This document shows, one piece after another, positions 46,201-53,935 of a DNA stretch of 64,000 nt. The stretch lies in assembly GCA_964489955.1 (NCBI GenBank), contig CAZBAV010000017.1, positions 1 to 64,000 of the forward strand, given 5' to 3'. Each line of letters begins with the position of its first letter. Position 1 is the first letter of the stretch. Made by a program: the position numbers and the translations under genes. The notes beneath the pieces were generated by a model. It was not told the origin of the DNA. It was given only the letters and a program-made list of their open reading frames with translations, and did no database searches. The DNA comes from Leadbetterella sp964489955 (GTDB taxonomy: Bacteria > Bacteroidota > Bacteroidia > Cytophagales > Spirosomataceae).

Positions 46201-46410
46201 GAATGTGTATTCTCCTTTTGTGTTTGTAATGGTGGCGGTATTAAAGCCAGTTGATTCGTTTCTAATGCTAATTGTAGCACCTGGAAGTACCTCTCCGTCT
46301 GCATCGGTGATAACCCCGGAAATAGAAGCATTTGTAGTTTGCGAATGAGCCGTATTGCCCATCAAGATTACCAAAAAGGTAACCATTAAAGAAAGTAGTT
46401 TTTTACACAT
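43207..46410 (-). CDS. Oar-like TonB-dependent receptor
   Basis: 1067 residues. Signal peptide (MCKKLLSLMVTFLVILMGNTAHSQ), a carboxypeptidase-regulatory-like domain (NASISGVITDADGEVLPGATIS), a plug (about 125-240: NIGASTSISAKNIAQLPVNGRNFTSLM, with FGRAGGGTVSAVTKSGTN) and a long barrel ending IQIGARYSF. The NGRNFTSLM plug and very large barrel put it in the Oar/OmpA-like group of outer-membrane receptors that are abundant in Bacteroidota. The ligand is unknown. It has its own promoter and terminator, so it is a single-gene unit. Confidence 0.92.
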   Translation of the reverse strand: MCKKLLSLMVTFLVILMGNTAHSQTTNASISGVITDADGEVLPGATISIRNESTGFNTATITNTKGEYTFKELPLGGPYTVKATFVGFGEQNLKGYKLNQGDAVKINFKLIDASNSLEVLEVVASGIKNKIENIGASTSISAKNIAQLPVNGRNFTSLMELSPLSRGGNVAGQLGSSTNFTIDGMNSKNPTSAGATTSRSGAPYSISMEAVREFQVVTNQYDVTFGRAGGGTVSAVTKSGTNKLTGSVFNYTRANWLSSPYDIRGNKRTADFSTNQFGFSLGGPIIKDKLHFFAVWDHQADSRPLIIADVQSPADELRFNVTTGTLDRFVSIARDTYGTANRAQYGTFDKKRSSDAGFLRLDWQINNKNLFTIRNNFTSDVNKLGLGDNTTINLYESFGNDYNIDNSFLASLRTSISPKLTNELKLQHLYTFQDSAPGDDLPKSNIPRAIVERVGSTLSDGSQRNTNIQIGGHRFAQEKFRNNVFQLVNNLYYNSERVEYTFGTDLMLTNSYSVYGSEVNGRFHFTENTAEGKSATDMFAEKRPYAYYREVPLMGDWGVTGNIFNAGLYGQFKAKPAKGLDITGGLRLDYAHYPSSPLNQELYNELQIRTDHKIKSFVVQPRVQLTWNIDDANRDIIRFGAGVFASDINNYVVINNLTFDGKHLATIDVRGNDVPTPNFSLYRNDYNAIPSLAQHQIPTINTNGPDAKVPVMYKANASYTRFLTDRLRVSASAFMTLGRNNYMYVDRNMVDNPFFRLENEDNRGVYVPLESMPANGAADWKQGRKSTKYGRVLELNSDGKINNYAVVIDANYRYFRDGEITASYTWSDTRDNTSYNGNVANTATLSLPVKDDPRDLSTMAYSSNHFNSKVVVFGSLPTFKGFSVGFRYSGIGGTRYTLLSGANSNGDFVSGTNDLAYIFDINDTSVPQRVRDGLKAILDNPNASQSIKDYILKNQGQIAERNGGVNNFYGTVDLRVAKRFNFGKTHGLELSVDVFNFGNLLSKKWGASSQLGTQALYTLGVPATATTAALPAFDRANKQYNYRVNTAGLSNPGGNPYQIQIGARYSF

Positions 46411-46435
46411 TAAATGATTAGTTTTAAAAAGTTCA

Positions 46436-46463
46436 CAAAGGTATTTTGTGAATGTTACGCCAA
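46436..46463 (-). promoter_or_regulatory. Promoter of the Oar-like receptor
   Basis: On the minus strand TTG (46463-46461), 17-base spacer, TACCTTTG (46443-46436). Leader of about 20 bases. Confidence 0.7.
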
Positions 46464-46681
46464 TGTTTGGTTGATATTAAGCCTAGATTAAGTAGTTTTT
46501 GCGAAAGTTTTAATGGTTAGTTACCAGTGTTGTATGCAAGCCAGTTGTTACTAAAATAGTTTTTTTTAATAACTGTAACTATTTTTTTATTTCAACTTTA
46601 CTATTCATCTTTGGATAGCAATAAGTAAACAGCTTTTGAACGAGTTATCTGGGGCTGGATGAGTTCAGAAGCAGATCGTTT
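46464..46681. other. Remainder of the divergent intergenic region
   Basis: Between the Oar-like promoter and the first small lipoprotein I see only AT-rich sequence with runs of T (46558-46566, 46583-46589); no gene or clear operator. Confidence 0.5.
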
Positions 46682-46689
46682 TAGCTTTG
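46682..46689 (+). promoter_or_regulatory. Predicted -7 element of the small lipoprotein operon
   Basis: TAGCTTTG, an exact TAnnTTTG match. The TTG codon at 46687 that would extend the frame lies inside it, so translation starts at 46717. Confidence 0.55.
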
Positions 46690-46716
46690 TTGCTACATAA
46701 AATAAAAACAATTGTA

Positions 46717-47142
46717 ATGACTAGGTATATACTCATATTAGTAGCATTTTCCTTATTCTCGTGTCATAAACGTAGAAATACACGCACTGAGTTTATTATT
46801 ACGGACTTTAGTAAACCTACAGAGATTATATACATAGGTAAACATACAAGCAATTTTAAATTTGTCTACGGTGTGGAGGGTAAAATATCAGGCGGGAAGA
46901 TTTATGTATTAGACGCCATTCCTTATAAAGAAGGTGATTCACTGGAGAATCGAGGAAGAGTGTACGCCTATACAGATACAGTAAAATTCCGTAAGCAGCC
47001 TTCTAGTTTCGGAAAGGGAAGTCAGATGAGGATTACTGTAGTTCCACAATCCAAGGTGGTGGGGCAGGTTAAGATTTTTTTTAATGAAAATTCTATTTTG
47101 GTAAATAATGAAGAAAGAAATCTATTTAATTCCCATTTATGA
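46717..47142 (+). CDS. Small lipoprotein, paralogue of the next gene
   Basis: 141 residues from ATG 46717, with a lipoprotein signal (MTRYILILVAFSLFSC, lipobox Cys16). The mature part contains EFIITDFSKPTEIIY and YGVEGKISGGKIYVLD, which recur in the following gene (EIVLTDFSKSITFDY, YGVKGKIEGGILGIQD). I recognise no named family. Its stop overlaps the next start (ATGA), so the two are made together. Probably periplasmic. Confidence 0.75.
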   Translation: MTRYILILVAFSLFSCHKRRNTRTEFIITDFSKPTEIIYIGKHTSNFKFVYGVEGKISGGKIYVLDAIPYKEGDSLENRGRVYAYTDTVKFRKQPSSFGKGSQMRITVVPQSKVVGQVKIFFNENSILVNNEERNLFNSHL

Positions 47143-47540
47143 AACGATCTTTTATTTTTTTCATTATCGCTGTGGGACTAGTCTTGCTGGCTTTAATTAT
47201 GAAGTCTGAGAAGGAAATTGTACTTACAGATTTCAGTAAGTCTATTACCTTTGATTATACTGCAAAATATGAACACTCGCTGTTGGAATACGGAGTGAAA
47301 GGCAAAATAGAGGGTGGTATTTTGGGAATCCAAGACTACTGTTATTACTCAGAGCCTATTAAGGGGTTTCGCAGATGTGATACAACAGAACGCATGTATC
47401 CTCTTAGTAAGGATGTAGACTATTCTGTTGTTATTAGGAACCAAGAGAAGAACAAGGTTACTGTTATTACATTAATTCCTGATTCCACCTTAAAAGGAGA
47501 AGTTACTGTGTATTTTAGAGAGAGAAAGTTCTTCTTTTGA
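47139..47540 (+). CDS. Small anchored protein, paralogue of the preceding lipoprotein
   Basis: 133 residues. A hydrophobic N-terminus (MKRSFIFFIIAVGLVLLALIM) lacks a lipobox cysteine, so this copy is an uncleaved anchor or a Sec-cleaved protein, whereas its sister is lipidated. The shared blocks TDFSK, YGVxGKIxGG and the C-terminal hydrophobic VTVYFRE (VKIFFNE in the sister) point to tandem duplication and divergence. Function unknown. Confidence 0.75.
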   Translation: MKRSFIFFIIAVGLVLLALIMKSEKEIVLTDFSKSITFDYTAKYEHSLLEYGVKGKIEGGILGIQDYCYYSEPIKGFRRCDTTERMYPLSKDVDYSVVIRNQEKNKVTVITLIPDSTLKGEVTVYFRERKFFF

Positions 47541-47617
47541 TTGAAAAGAGAACTTAACTGTTGGCATCTGTTAGAAGATGTGGTATTGTTAACCAGTACA
47601 CTGAAAAATTAGGTAAT

Positions 47618-47657
47618 AAAGAGGACTTATGATTTTATCGTCATGAGTCCTCTTTTT
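47618..47657 (+). terminator. Terminator after the paralogue pair
   Basis: AAAGAGGACT (47618-47627) pairs with AGTCCTCTTT (47646-47655); ATGA/TCAT extends the stem inward and T follows. Confidence 0.8.
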
Positions 47658-47767
47658 AATTAGGGTATTGTCCCTGCTATTCCTTATATAAAGAAGTCAG
47701 AATGGGAAGTATCTTTAAATTATCAATAAGTTTTTTCCAAATTTTCTGTGTTAACCTCACTTTTTCC

Positions 47768-47775
47768 TATTTTTG
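47768..47775 (+). promoter_or_regulatory. Predicted -7 element of the DUF2059 gene
   Basis: TATTTTTG matches TAnnTTTG and lies 14 bases before the ATG at 47790. It excludes the longer open frame from 47748. Confidence 0.5.
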
Positions 47776-47789
47776 AAAAAAACACGTTA

Positions 47790-48224
47790 ATGAAAAAAGT
47801 CGCAATTATCCTCGTATTAGTCTTATCATCTGTTATTTCATATGGTCAAGAGGCCAATGCCAAGGAGAAAAAAATAAGGGAACTCCTGGAGGTTACAGCT
47901 GCAAAAAAGCAAGGCGAGCAAATAATGAAAAGCATGATATCTTACTTTCAGGGTGGGAAGCAAGAAGTGGATGCTAAACTTTGGGAAAGGATCATCAAAG
48001 AAATTAACATGGACGAGATGGTTGAACTTGTAATTCCAATTTATAGTAAGTACTACACAGAGGAGGACTTAGTCCAAATAATAGCTTTTTATAAGACTCC
48101 CGTAGGGAAAAAAACAGTAGAATTATTACCTCTTATTACAGCAGAGTCCATGGAAGCTTCTCAAGTATGGGCTGCTAGGATAAGTGAGAAAATAGGGAAA
48201 TTGGTAAAGGAAAACAGGAATTAG
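47790..48224 (+). CDS. DUF2059 secreted protein
   Basis: 144 residues from ATG 47790, with a signal peptide (MKKVAIILVLVLSSVISYGQ). IRELLEVTAAKKQGEQIM, the YSKYYTEEDLVQIIAFYKTPVGKK segment (in pieces) and ELLPLITAESMEA are the DUF2059 pattern, a helical periplasmic family of unknown role. Monocistronic, converging on the efflux operon. Confidence 0.87.
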   Translation: MKKVAIILVLVLSSVISYGQEANAKEKKIRELLEVTAAKKQGEQIMKSMISYFQGGKQEVDAKLWERIIKEINMDEMVELVIPIYSKYYTEEDLVQIIAFYKTPVGKKTVELLPLITAESMEASQVWAARISEKIGKLVKENRN

Positions 48225-48232
48225 AAAGTGAA

Positions 48233-48261
48233 ATAGCTTGCTCTCAAAGAGAACAAGCTAT
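48233..48261. terminator. Hairpin between converging genes
   Basis: ATAGCTTG/CAAGCTAT (48233-48240, 48254-48261) with an inner TCTC/GAGA. T tracts are weak on both sides, so it is a probable rather than certain terminator. Confidence 0.55.
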
Positions 48262-48287
48262 ACTTATAAACCCCTAAAAATAAATCC

Positions 48288-51200
48288 CTATTTCTTTTTT
48301 CTATATGCCCAGTAAAATACTTGGGGAAGAACAGTAAGTGACAAAATCATACAGATGAGCAGCCCGCCCACAATCATTATGGCTAAAGGCTTCTGTATTT
48401 CTGAACCCATACCAGATGATAATGCAGCTGGTAAAAGTCCCATAGAACCCATAAGGGCAATCATAACTATTGGGCGTATTCGGCTATGTACACCCTCAGA
48501 AATGGCATCTTTCAAGTTCATTTTACGGAGATTCTCTTTCATTACTGCTATAAGGATTATACTGTTTATGGTATTTACCCCAAAGAGTATGATGAAGCCT
48601 ATTCCTGCCGAAATCCCGAATATGGTTTGAGTAGCCCAGAGTGATATAAATCCGCCAATGAACGCAAACGGAATTGTGCTGGCGGCAATAAGTGTGTCTT
48701 TAAGTGTACCAAAGTTAAAGTAAAGCAGGAAAAGTATGAGTAGTAACACTGCGGGCACTATCACAGCCAATTGTTGCGATGCTCTCTCTTTACTCTCAAA
48801 TTCTCCGGCCCAGACCATAGTGTTTTCTTTTGGTAAATGCACTTGGGCATCTACTTTAGCTTTGGCTTCAGCTATGGTACTACCAAGGTCGCGGCCCTCA
48901 ATACTGAAACCTACAGCTATGTAGCGGCTGCTTCCTTCCCTATAGATAAAGGTAGGCCCTGTAATGTAGCTTATGGTGGCCAGCTCTTTTATAGGTATTT
49001 TGCGGCCATCTTTAGCCGGAACCAGGATTTCTCCTATTTTCTGGTCGTCATCACGGTATTCTTTTGCAAAACGGAGCTGAATATCAAACATACGTTCTTC
49101 TTCATAAAACTTAGTTGCAGAACGACCTCCAATAGCCATTTCTATTACAGCCTGGGCATCTGCCACATCTATTCCATAACGGGCAAGTTTATGATCATGG
49201 AGCTGTATCCGTAACTCAGGTAAACCAATGTTACGGTATACGTTAAGGTCTTGTACACCTTCTACATCTTTTATGCTGTTGGCCACCTGGTCGGCATATT
49301 TTTCGAGATCAAAGAGATTCTCTCCAAATATTTTCACCACCAATGAGCTTTTCACCCCGGCTACATATTCTTCCACATTATCTTGTATTGGCTGGCTAAA
49401 CCCAAACACAATGCCGGGATAGGCTTGGAGTTCTTTTCGCATTTCCTCTATAAGGTCATCCTTTTTAAGTTTGCTTTTCCAGTCTTTTTCGGGATACAAT
49501 TGAATGTGGAATTCAATATTGAAAAATCCGGTAGGGTCTGTACCATCGTTAGGACGCCCCACTTGGTTAAGTACAAATTTTACCTCTGGGAACTCTCTAA
49601 GTTTGGCTTTCATTTCTTTAGCTAACCTGCCAGATTCTTCTATGTTTACACTGTTAGGTAAGGTAGCACGGACATAAAGTGCCCCTTCGTTTAGTTTAGG
49701 AATAAACTCTGAACCGTAAAACATAAATCTACCCGCACAGATTACCAATATGACCACAAAACCTATCAATGTGGCCTTTCTACGTCTATTACTCCATTGG
49801 AAAATCCGGAAGAGATTGGTATTGAAAAATCTGGAAATAACATTTTCTTTTTCCCTGATATTCTTGGTCAGAAGTACCTTACACATGGCCGGTACATACG
49901 TAATACTCAGGAGCAAGGAACCAAATAATGCGTAGCCAAGTGTAAAAGCCAGAGGCGAGAACATTTTCCCTTCTACTTTCTGGAAGGAGAAGATGGGTAA
50001 TAAAGCTACTATAAGAATAATCTGGGCAAAGACGATGTACGTGGCCACGCTTCCTGCACTTTTCTTTATAAGACCAGACTTAGACATTCTGTTAAACTGT
50101 GGCATGCCCACTTGGTGGGCTTTCTTTTCCATAGCTACAAAGACGGTTTCTACAATAACCAATGTGCCTTCAAGCAATAAACCAAAGTCTATAGCTCCAA
50201 GCGAAATCAGGTTAGCCGGTAAACCTTGAATACGTAGCATGATTATGGCAAACAAAAACGAAAGAGGAATAACCGAAGCCACAATAACGGTAGTACGCCA
50301 GTTAAACAAGAAAATGAATACGATAACTGACACCAAGAAGACACCTTCTACCAGGTTTTTACTTACCGTATGTACAGTAGCGTTTACGAGTTCTGTCCGG
50401 TCTATAAACGGTTCTATTTTTACATCATCGGGAAGGATACGCTCGTTTAGTTCCGCAATCTTTTCTTTTACTTTTCCTATGACCTCACTTGGGTTTTGGC
50501 CACGAAGCATAATTACCACACCCTGTACCAAGTCTTCGTCATCTTGCAGTCCTACCACACCTAGGCGGGGCTTTGCCGCTACCTGAACTTCGGCCACGTG
50601 TTTTACCAAAATTGGCGTGGTTCCACGTACCTCTATGAGGATATTTTCTATATCTGCAATGCTTTCAAGAAGTCCTACACCACGCACCACATAGGCTTGA
50701 TCTCCACGTTCTATCACATCTCCACCCACGTTTACATTACTCTTAGAAACCGCCTCGAAAACATCTACCGGAGAGAGATTATAGTTAGCCAGTTCAGTTG
50801 GGTTAATTTTTATTTGGTAGATTTTCTCTTCTCCACCAAAACTTACCACATCTGCTACACCCGGTACAGAAACCAGTTCCCGCTCTACGACCCAGTCATG
50901 AATAGCGGTAAGCTCTTTTATGGGTTTATTGCTCCGCAACACATATCTGAAAATCTCACCTGTGGCACCATAAGGCGGCTCTATGGAAGCATCGGCTCCG
51001 TCTGGAAGATCCACTCCTTGCATCCTGTTTGCGGCGTATTGCTGGGCATAGAAATCATCTACATCGTCATCGAAAATTACGGTTACCACAGAAAGACCAA
51101 ACAGTGAAATAGAACGCACCTGGGCTTTTTTGGGAATAGAATTCATCTGCTTCATTATGGGAAGCGTCACAAACTTTTCAATCTCCTCTGCACTACGTCC

Positions 51201-51371
51201 GGGCCATTGGGTAATTACCCTTGCCCGTGTATTGGTTACATCCGGGAAAGCCTCTATAGGCGTATGGATGTAGCTGATAATACCGGCTACGAGGAGCATA
51301 GCCGTTGCAAAAAACACGATAACCGTGTTTTTTAGCGAGAAGGCAACAATGCCTTGTATGAACTTCTGCAT
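48288..51371 (-). CDS. Heavy-metal efflux RND pump (CzcA/CusA family)
   Basis: 1027 residues with twelve spans and two large periplasmic loops. It starts with a short cytoplasmic head and PIEAFPDVTNTRARVITQWPGRSAEEIEKFV, the heavy-metal RND signature. Proton-relay region in the fourth span: AIDFGLLLEGTLVIVE, where the second acidic residue of the family's DFGxxxDG is Glu. It expels metal ions from periplasm or cytoplasm using the proton gradient with the two genes upstream, which end 2 and 150 bases before it respectively. Which metal (Zn, Co, Cd, Cu or Ag) cannot be read safely. Confidence 0.93.
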   Translation of the reverse strand: MQKFIQGIVAFSLKNTVIVFFATAMLLVAGIISYIHTPIEAFPDVTNTRARVITQWPGRSAEEIEKFVTLPIMKQMNSIPKKAQVRSISLFGLSVVTVIFDDDVDDFYAQQYAANRMQGVDLPDGADASIEPPYGATGEIFRYVLRSNKPIKELTAIHDWVVERELVSVPGVADVVSFGGEEKIYQIKINPTELANYNLSPVDVFEAVSKSNVNVGGDVIERGDQAYVVRGVGLLESIADIENILIEVRGTTPILVKHVAEVQVAAKPRLGVVGLQDDEDLVQGVVIMLRGQNPSEVIGKVKEKIAELNERILPDDVKIEPFIDRTELVNATVHTVSKNLVEGVFLVSVIVFIFLFNWRTTVIVASVIPLSFLFAIIMLRIQGLPANLISLGAIDFGLLLEGTLVIVETVFVAMEKKAHQVGMPQFNRMSKSGLIKKSAGSVATYIVFAQIILIVALLPIFSFQKVEGKMFSPLAFTLGYALFGSLLLSITYVPAMCKVLLTKNIREKENVISRFFNTNLFRIFQWSNRRRKATLIGFVVILVICAGRFMFYGSEFIPKLNEGALYVRATLPNSVNIEESGRLAKEMKAKLREFPEVKFVLNQVGRPNDGTDPTGFFNIEFHIQLYPEKDWKSKLKKDDLIEEMRKELQAYPGIVFGFSQPIQDNVEEYVAGVKSSLVVKIFGENLFDLEKYADQVANSIKDVEGVQDLNVYRNIGLPELRIQLHDHKLARYGIDVADAQAVIEMAIGGRSATKFYEEERMFDIQLRFAKEYRDDDQKIGEILVPAKDGRKIPIKELATISYITGPTFIYREGSSRYIAVGFSIEGRDLGSTIAEAKAKVDAQVHLPKENTMVWAGEFESKERASQQLAVIVPAVLLLILFLLYFNFGTLKDTLIAASTIPFAFIGGFISLWATQTIFGISAGIGFIILFGVNTINSIILIAVMKENLRKMNLKDAISEGVHSRIRPIVMIALMGSMGLLPAALSSGMGSEIQKPLAIMIVGGLLICMILSLTVLPQVFYWAYRKKK

Positions 51372-51373
51372 GG

Positions 51374-52462
51374 TTAATCTAAAATGTTTTTGAATCGTTC
51401 GTAAACCAGCAATTGGTTCTTAGAAATAATTTGATCTGTGGTTTGTAAATCGCCGGAAAAGAAAGTAGTTCCATTGTTACTTGCTACCACATTAACTTTT
51501 TTGATGGCCACGCTGCAGTTGTCTTTGTACACCACCACATAGTTTTGGTTATTGTCAAATACAAGGGCATCGGTTGGTACGCTCAAAGCTTCGCTTCCAG
51601 TCTTTTTATTAGTGGTAACATCTACCAACATTCCTGGTTTTAATTTAAAACTAGGATTAGGCAAAACCACCCGAGCTTTAAGTACGCGAGCTTCTTCATC
51701 CAGGATTTGTGAAAGGTTTGTGATTCTACCGTGAAAGGTTTCGTCAGGATATGAAAGAGTAGTAATATTCACATCCATACCTACTTCTACATTGCGTACA
51801 TTGGTAGCGTAAACGTTTACCATTACCCATATTTCGGTTAAATCGGCTACTGTAAACAGAGAACCTGTACCATCAGTTATTTGTGTGCCTGTAGAAATAT
51901 TCTTTTCCGTTATGATACCAGATGCCGGAGCCTTAATCTGGAAAACGCCCTTGGCATCGCTGGCGTTGTATAAACTCATGTTTGATGCCGCCCGTGTCTT
52001 TTGTGCCTTTAATATTTCCAGTTCATTTTGTGCCTCTGTAAGTTCACGTTGGGAGGCAATACCGTCAGCAAACATGCTTTGCACCGAAGTCAATTTACGC
52101 TCGGCTATTTTTATCTGGGCGTTTACTGATTGAGACTCCGACTGGAGTTCGGTTAGAGATGCACTTTTAAGTTCGGCCAGAACTTGTCCTTTTTGAACCC
52201 TGTCACCCAAAGAGAAGTTGGTTTTGGTAATAATGCCACTTACCAAACTCACGTAATCTACCACTTTGTCAGGGTTAGATTCAATGGAGCCTGTAAGATG
52301 GATTCCCTCGGAAACTGCTTTCAATTCTGGTGTTACAAAAGCAAGTTTTGCTTGGAAGTTCTCGTCCAAACAGGGCTTAGTAACCACTTCAGTTTCTTTT
52401 TCGGTTTTGCCGCAGCTGAGCAAGAAAGCTACAAGGGCCAAGTATATATGTTTTTTGTTCAT
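51374..52462 (-). CDS. RND efflux membrane-fusion protein (CzcB-like), lipoprotein
   Basis: 362 residues. Lipoprotein signal (MNKKHIYLALVAFLLSC, Cys17). Barrel-sandwich halves are at VSLVSGIITKTNFSLGDRVQKGQVLAEL and FQIKAPASGIITEKNISTG, with an alpha-helical hairpin between (SESQSVNAQIKIAERKL to NELEILKAQKTRA), then a beta-barrel (DVNITTLSYPDETFHG) and a proximal domain. It bridges pump and channel. The stop codon is 2 bases from the pump start. Confidence 0.93.
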   Translation of the reverse strand: MNKKHIYLALVAFLLSCGKTEKETEVVTKPCLDENFQAKLAFVTPELKAVSEGIHLTGSIESNPDKVVDYVSLVSGIITKTNFSLGDRVQKGQVLAELKSASLTELQSESQSVNAQIKIAERKLTSVQSMFADGIASQRELTEAQNELEILKAQKTRAASNMSLYNASDAKGVFQIKAPASGIITEKNISTGTQITDGTGSLFTVADLTEIWVMVNVYATNVRNVEVGMDVNITTLSYPDETFHGRITNLSQILDEEARVLKARVVLPNPSFKLKPGMLVDVTTNKKTGSEALSVPTDALVFDNNQNYVVVYKDNCSVAIKKVNVVASNNGTTFFSGDLQTTDQIISKNQLLVYERFKNILD

Positions 52463-52522
52463 TATCTAAGCAGTATTTATCTGTTTATTGTTAAATCTTA
52501 TTTGTTTGTGTTTAGAGAAAGC

Positions 52523-53806
52523 TTAAATCACGTCTTTCCCTACGGTGTAATTCAATTCCTCGGCTTTCTCATTCACATTTTTAGTAGCTTCAAGAATGAT
52601 TTTTTTGTTTTCTAAATAGGCATCTACATAGTCTATGTACTCTAGCATACTTATGTTTCGATTGCTGAAATTTTTGGTGTAAGCCAGTAGAAGCTCATCA
52701 AGAGTCTGTCCATACCCCTCTTCTATACTTTTTAAGAAAAGGGTAGAGGTTTTCAGGTTTTGGTATGCCAGAACGATCTCATTTTCTATCGTTTGTTCCT
52801 TTTGTTCAAAGAAAATTTTGGCTTGCTTTACACCTATTTGTGCCTGACGGATGTTTCCTTGGTTTTTATTGAAAAATGGAAGATCCATACTCACTCCAAA
52901 ACCTACAAAGTTTAGCATAGTACTACCGTTACGGTCGTAGTTTGACTTAAGATTAAGATTGGGTACTTTTTGAGCTTTCTCGTAAGTATATAGTCTATTA
53001 AAGTAGCTTTCCTCTAGTGCTGCCAGCTTAAGGTCTGGACGAGCGTCGTGAGCATTGCTAATAAGAAATGTGAGAGGGGTACTTTCCAGAGCCGCAATAT
53101 TCCTCTCAAAACCTTCTTCATTTAAAACCACGAAACTATTGGCAGGCAGACGCATGAGTATTTTCAGCTCTTTTTGAACGTCGTTTATATCCTGGTCAAG
53201 GTCATTGATATTCTTAGAAAAACCTAATTCCAGTGCTTTAAGTCTTACATATTCTCCTCTAGGAATATTGCCTTCTTGTACTTGTTTTTGGTAAACAGAA
53301 GTGAGCTTTTGGATAGACTTTATCTGCTCTTGGTAAATGTTTTTGTTATACTGCAAAAATTGCAGTTCGGTTAACTGGCTCCGTAATTCTAGCTTTAGGT
53401 TTCGGAGTAGTTCCTCAAAGTATTCTTTAGATTTTTCTACAGAAACTTGTTCTACAGCCATTAGTTTTTTACGTTTCCCCGCAGTAAGGATAAGCTGCTC
53501 TACTTCGGCTGCAAACTGCTGATTTTTCCCCCATTTACCAAACAAGGGGGCAGCGGTCATCTCTCCGCCCGTTTGTCCTTTGGTTGCCCAAAAGTTCACT
53601 TGATCGAAGGTAAAAGTAGGATTTGGCCAAAGTTTGGTCTGCAAAACTTGTGCTTCTGCTTTTGGCACTTCCAGTTTCTCTGCAAGTAGGGAAAGATTTT
53701 GTTCCAGAAAGATGCGTTCACAATCCAGCCGTCCAAGTTTTAGGGTATCTTGAGCTACTAGATTACAGGAACCTAAAAGTATAATAGCTACTAAGAGCTT
53801 CTTCAT
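52523..53806 (-). CDS. TolC-family outer-membrane channel (CusC/CzcC-like)
   Basis: 427 residues. Signal peptide (MKKLLVAIILLGSCNLVAQ), then long alternating helices and two outer-membrane-factor repeats (for example ELRSQLTELQFLQYNKNIYQ in the first and IGVKQAKIFFEQKEQTIENEI in the second). It is the exit duct of the pump. It follows the sensor kinase by 129 bases, a spacer with phased CTTAA repeats, and precedes the fusion protein by 60 bases. Confidence 0.92.
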   Translation of the reverse strand: MKKLLVAIILLGSCNLVAQDTLKLGRLDCERIFLEQNLSLLAEKLEVPKAEAQVLQTKLWPNPTFTFDQVNFWATKGQTGGEMTAAPLFGKWGKNQQFAAEVEQLILTAGKRKKLMAVEQVSVEKSKEYFEELLRNLKLELRSQLTELQFLQYNKNIYQEQIKSIQKLTSVYQKQVQEGNIPRGEYVRLKALELGFSKNINDLDQDINDVQKELKILMRLPANSFVVLNEEGFERNIAALESTPLTFLISNAHDARPDLKLAALEESYFNRLYTYEKAQKVPNLNLKSNYDRNGSTMLNFVGFGVSMDLPFFNKNQGNIRQAQIGVKQAKIFFEQKEQTIENEIVLAYQNLKTSTLFLKSIEEGYGQTLDELLLAYTKNFSNRNISMLEYIDYVDAYLENKKIILEATKNVNEKAEELNYTVGKDVI

Positions 53807-53841
53807 AAATCGATTTTTTCTACAAAAAAACCTATATGAAC

Positions 53842-53888
53842 CTTAAAAAGGGCTTAAAGAAGATAAAGATTGGCTTAAGAGTCTTGAG
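53842..53888. promoter_or_regulatory. Phased CTTAA repeats before the efflux channel gene
   Basis: CTTAA recurs at 53842, 53853 and 53874, with CTTGA at 53883: spacings 11, 21 and 9 bases, close to one or two helical turns. GGCTTAA occurs twice, 21 bases apart (53851, 53872). This is compatible with binding by the OmpR-type regulator encoded upstream, but is not proof. Confidence 0.4.
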
Positions 53889-53935
53889 TTATACCTACCT
53901 AGTAGCTATAATTGTGATTAATCAGTAATGAGCTT

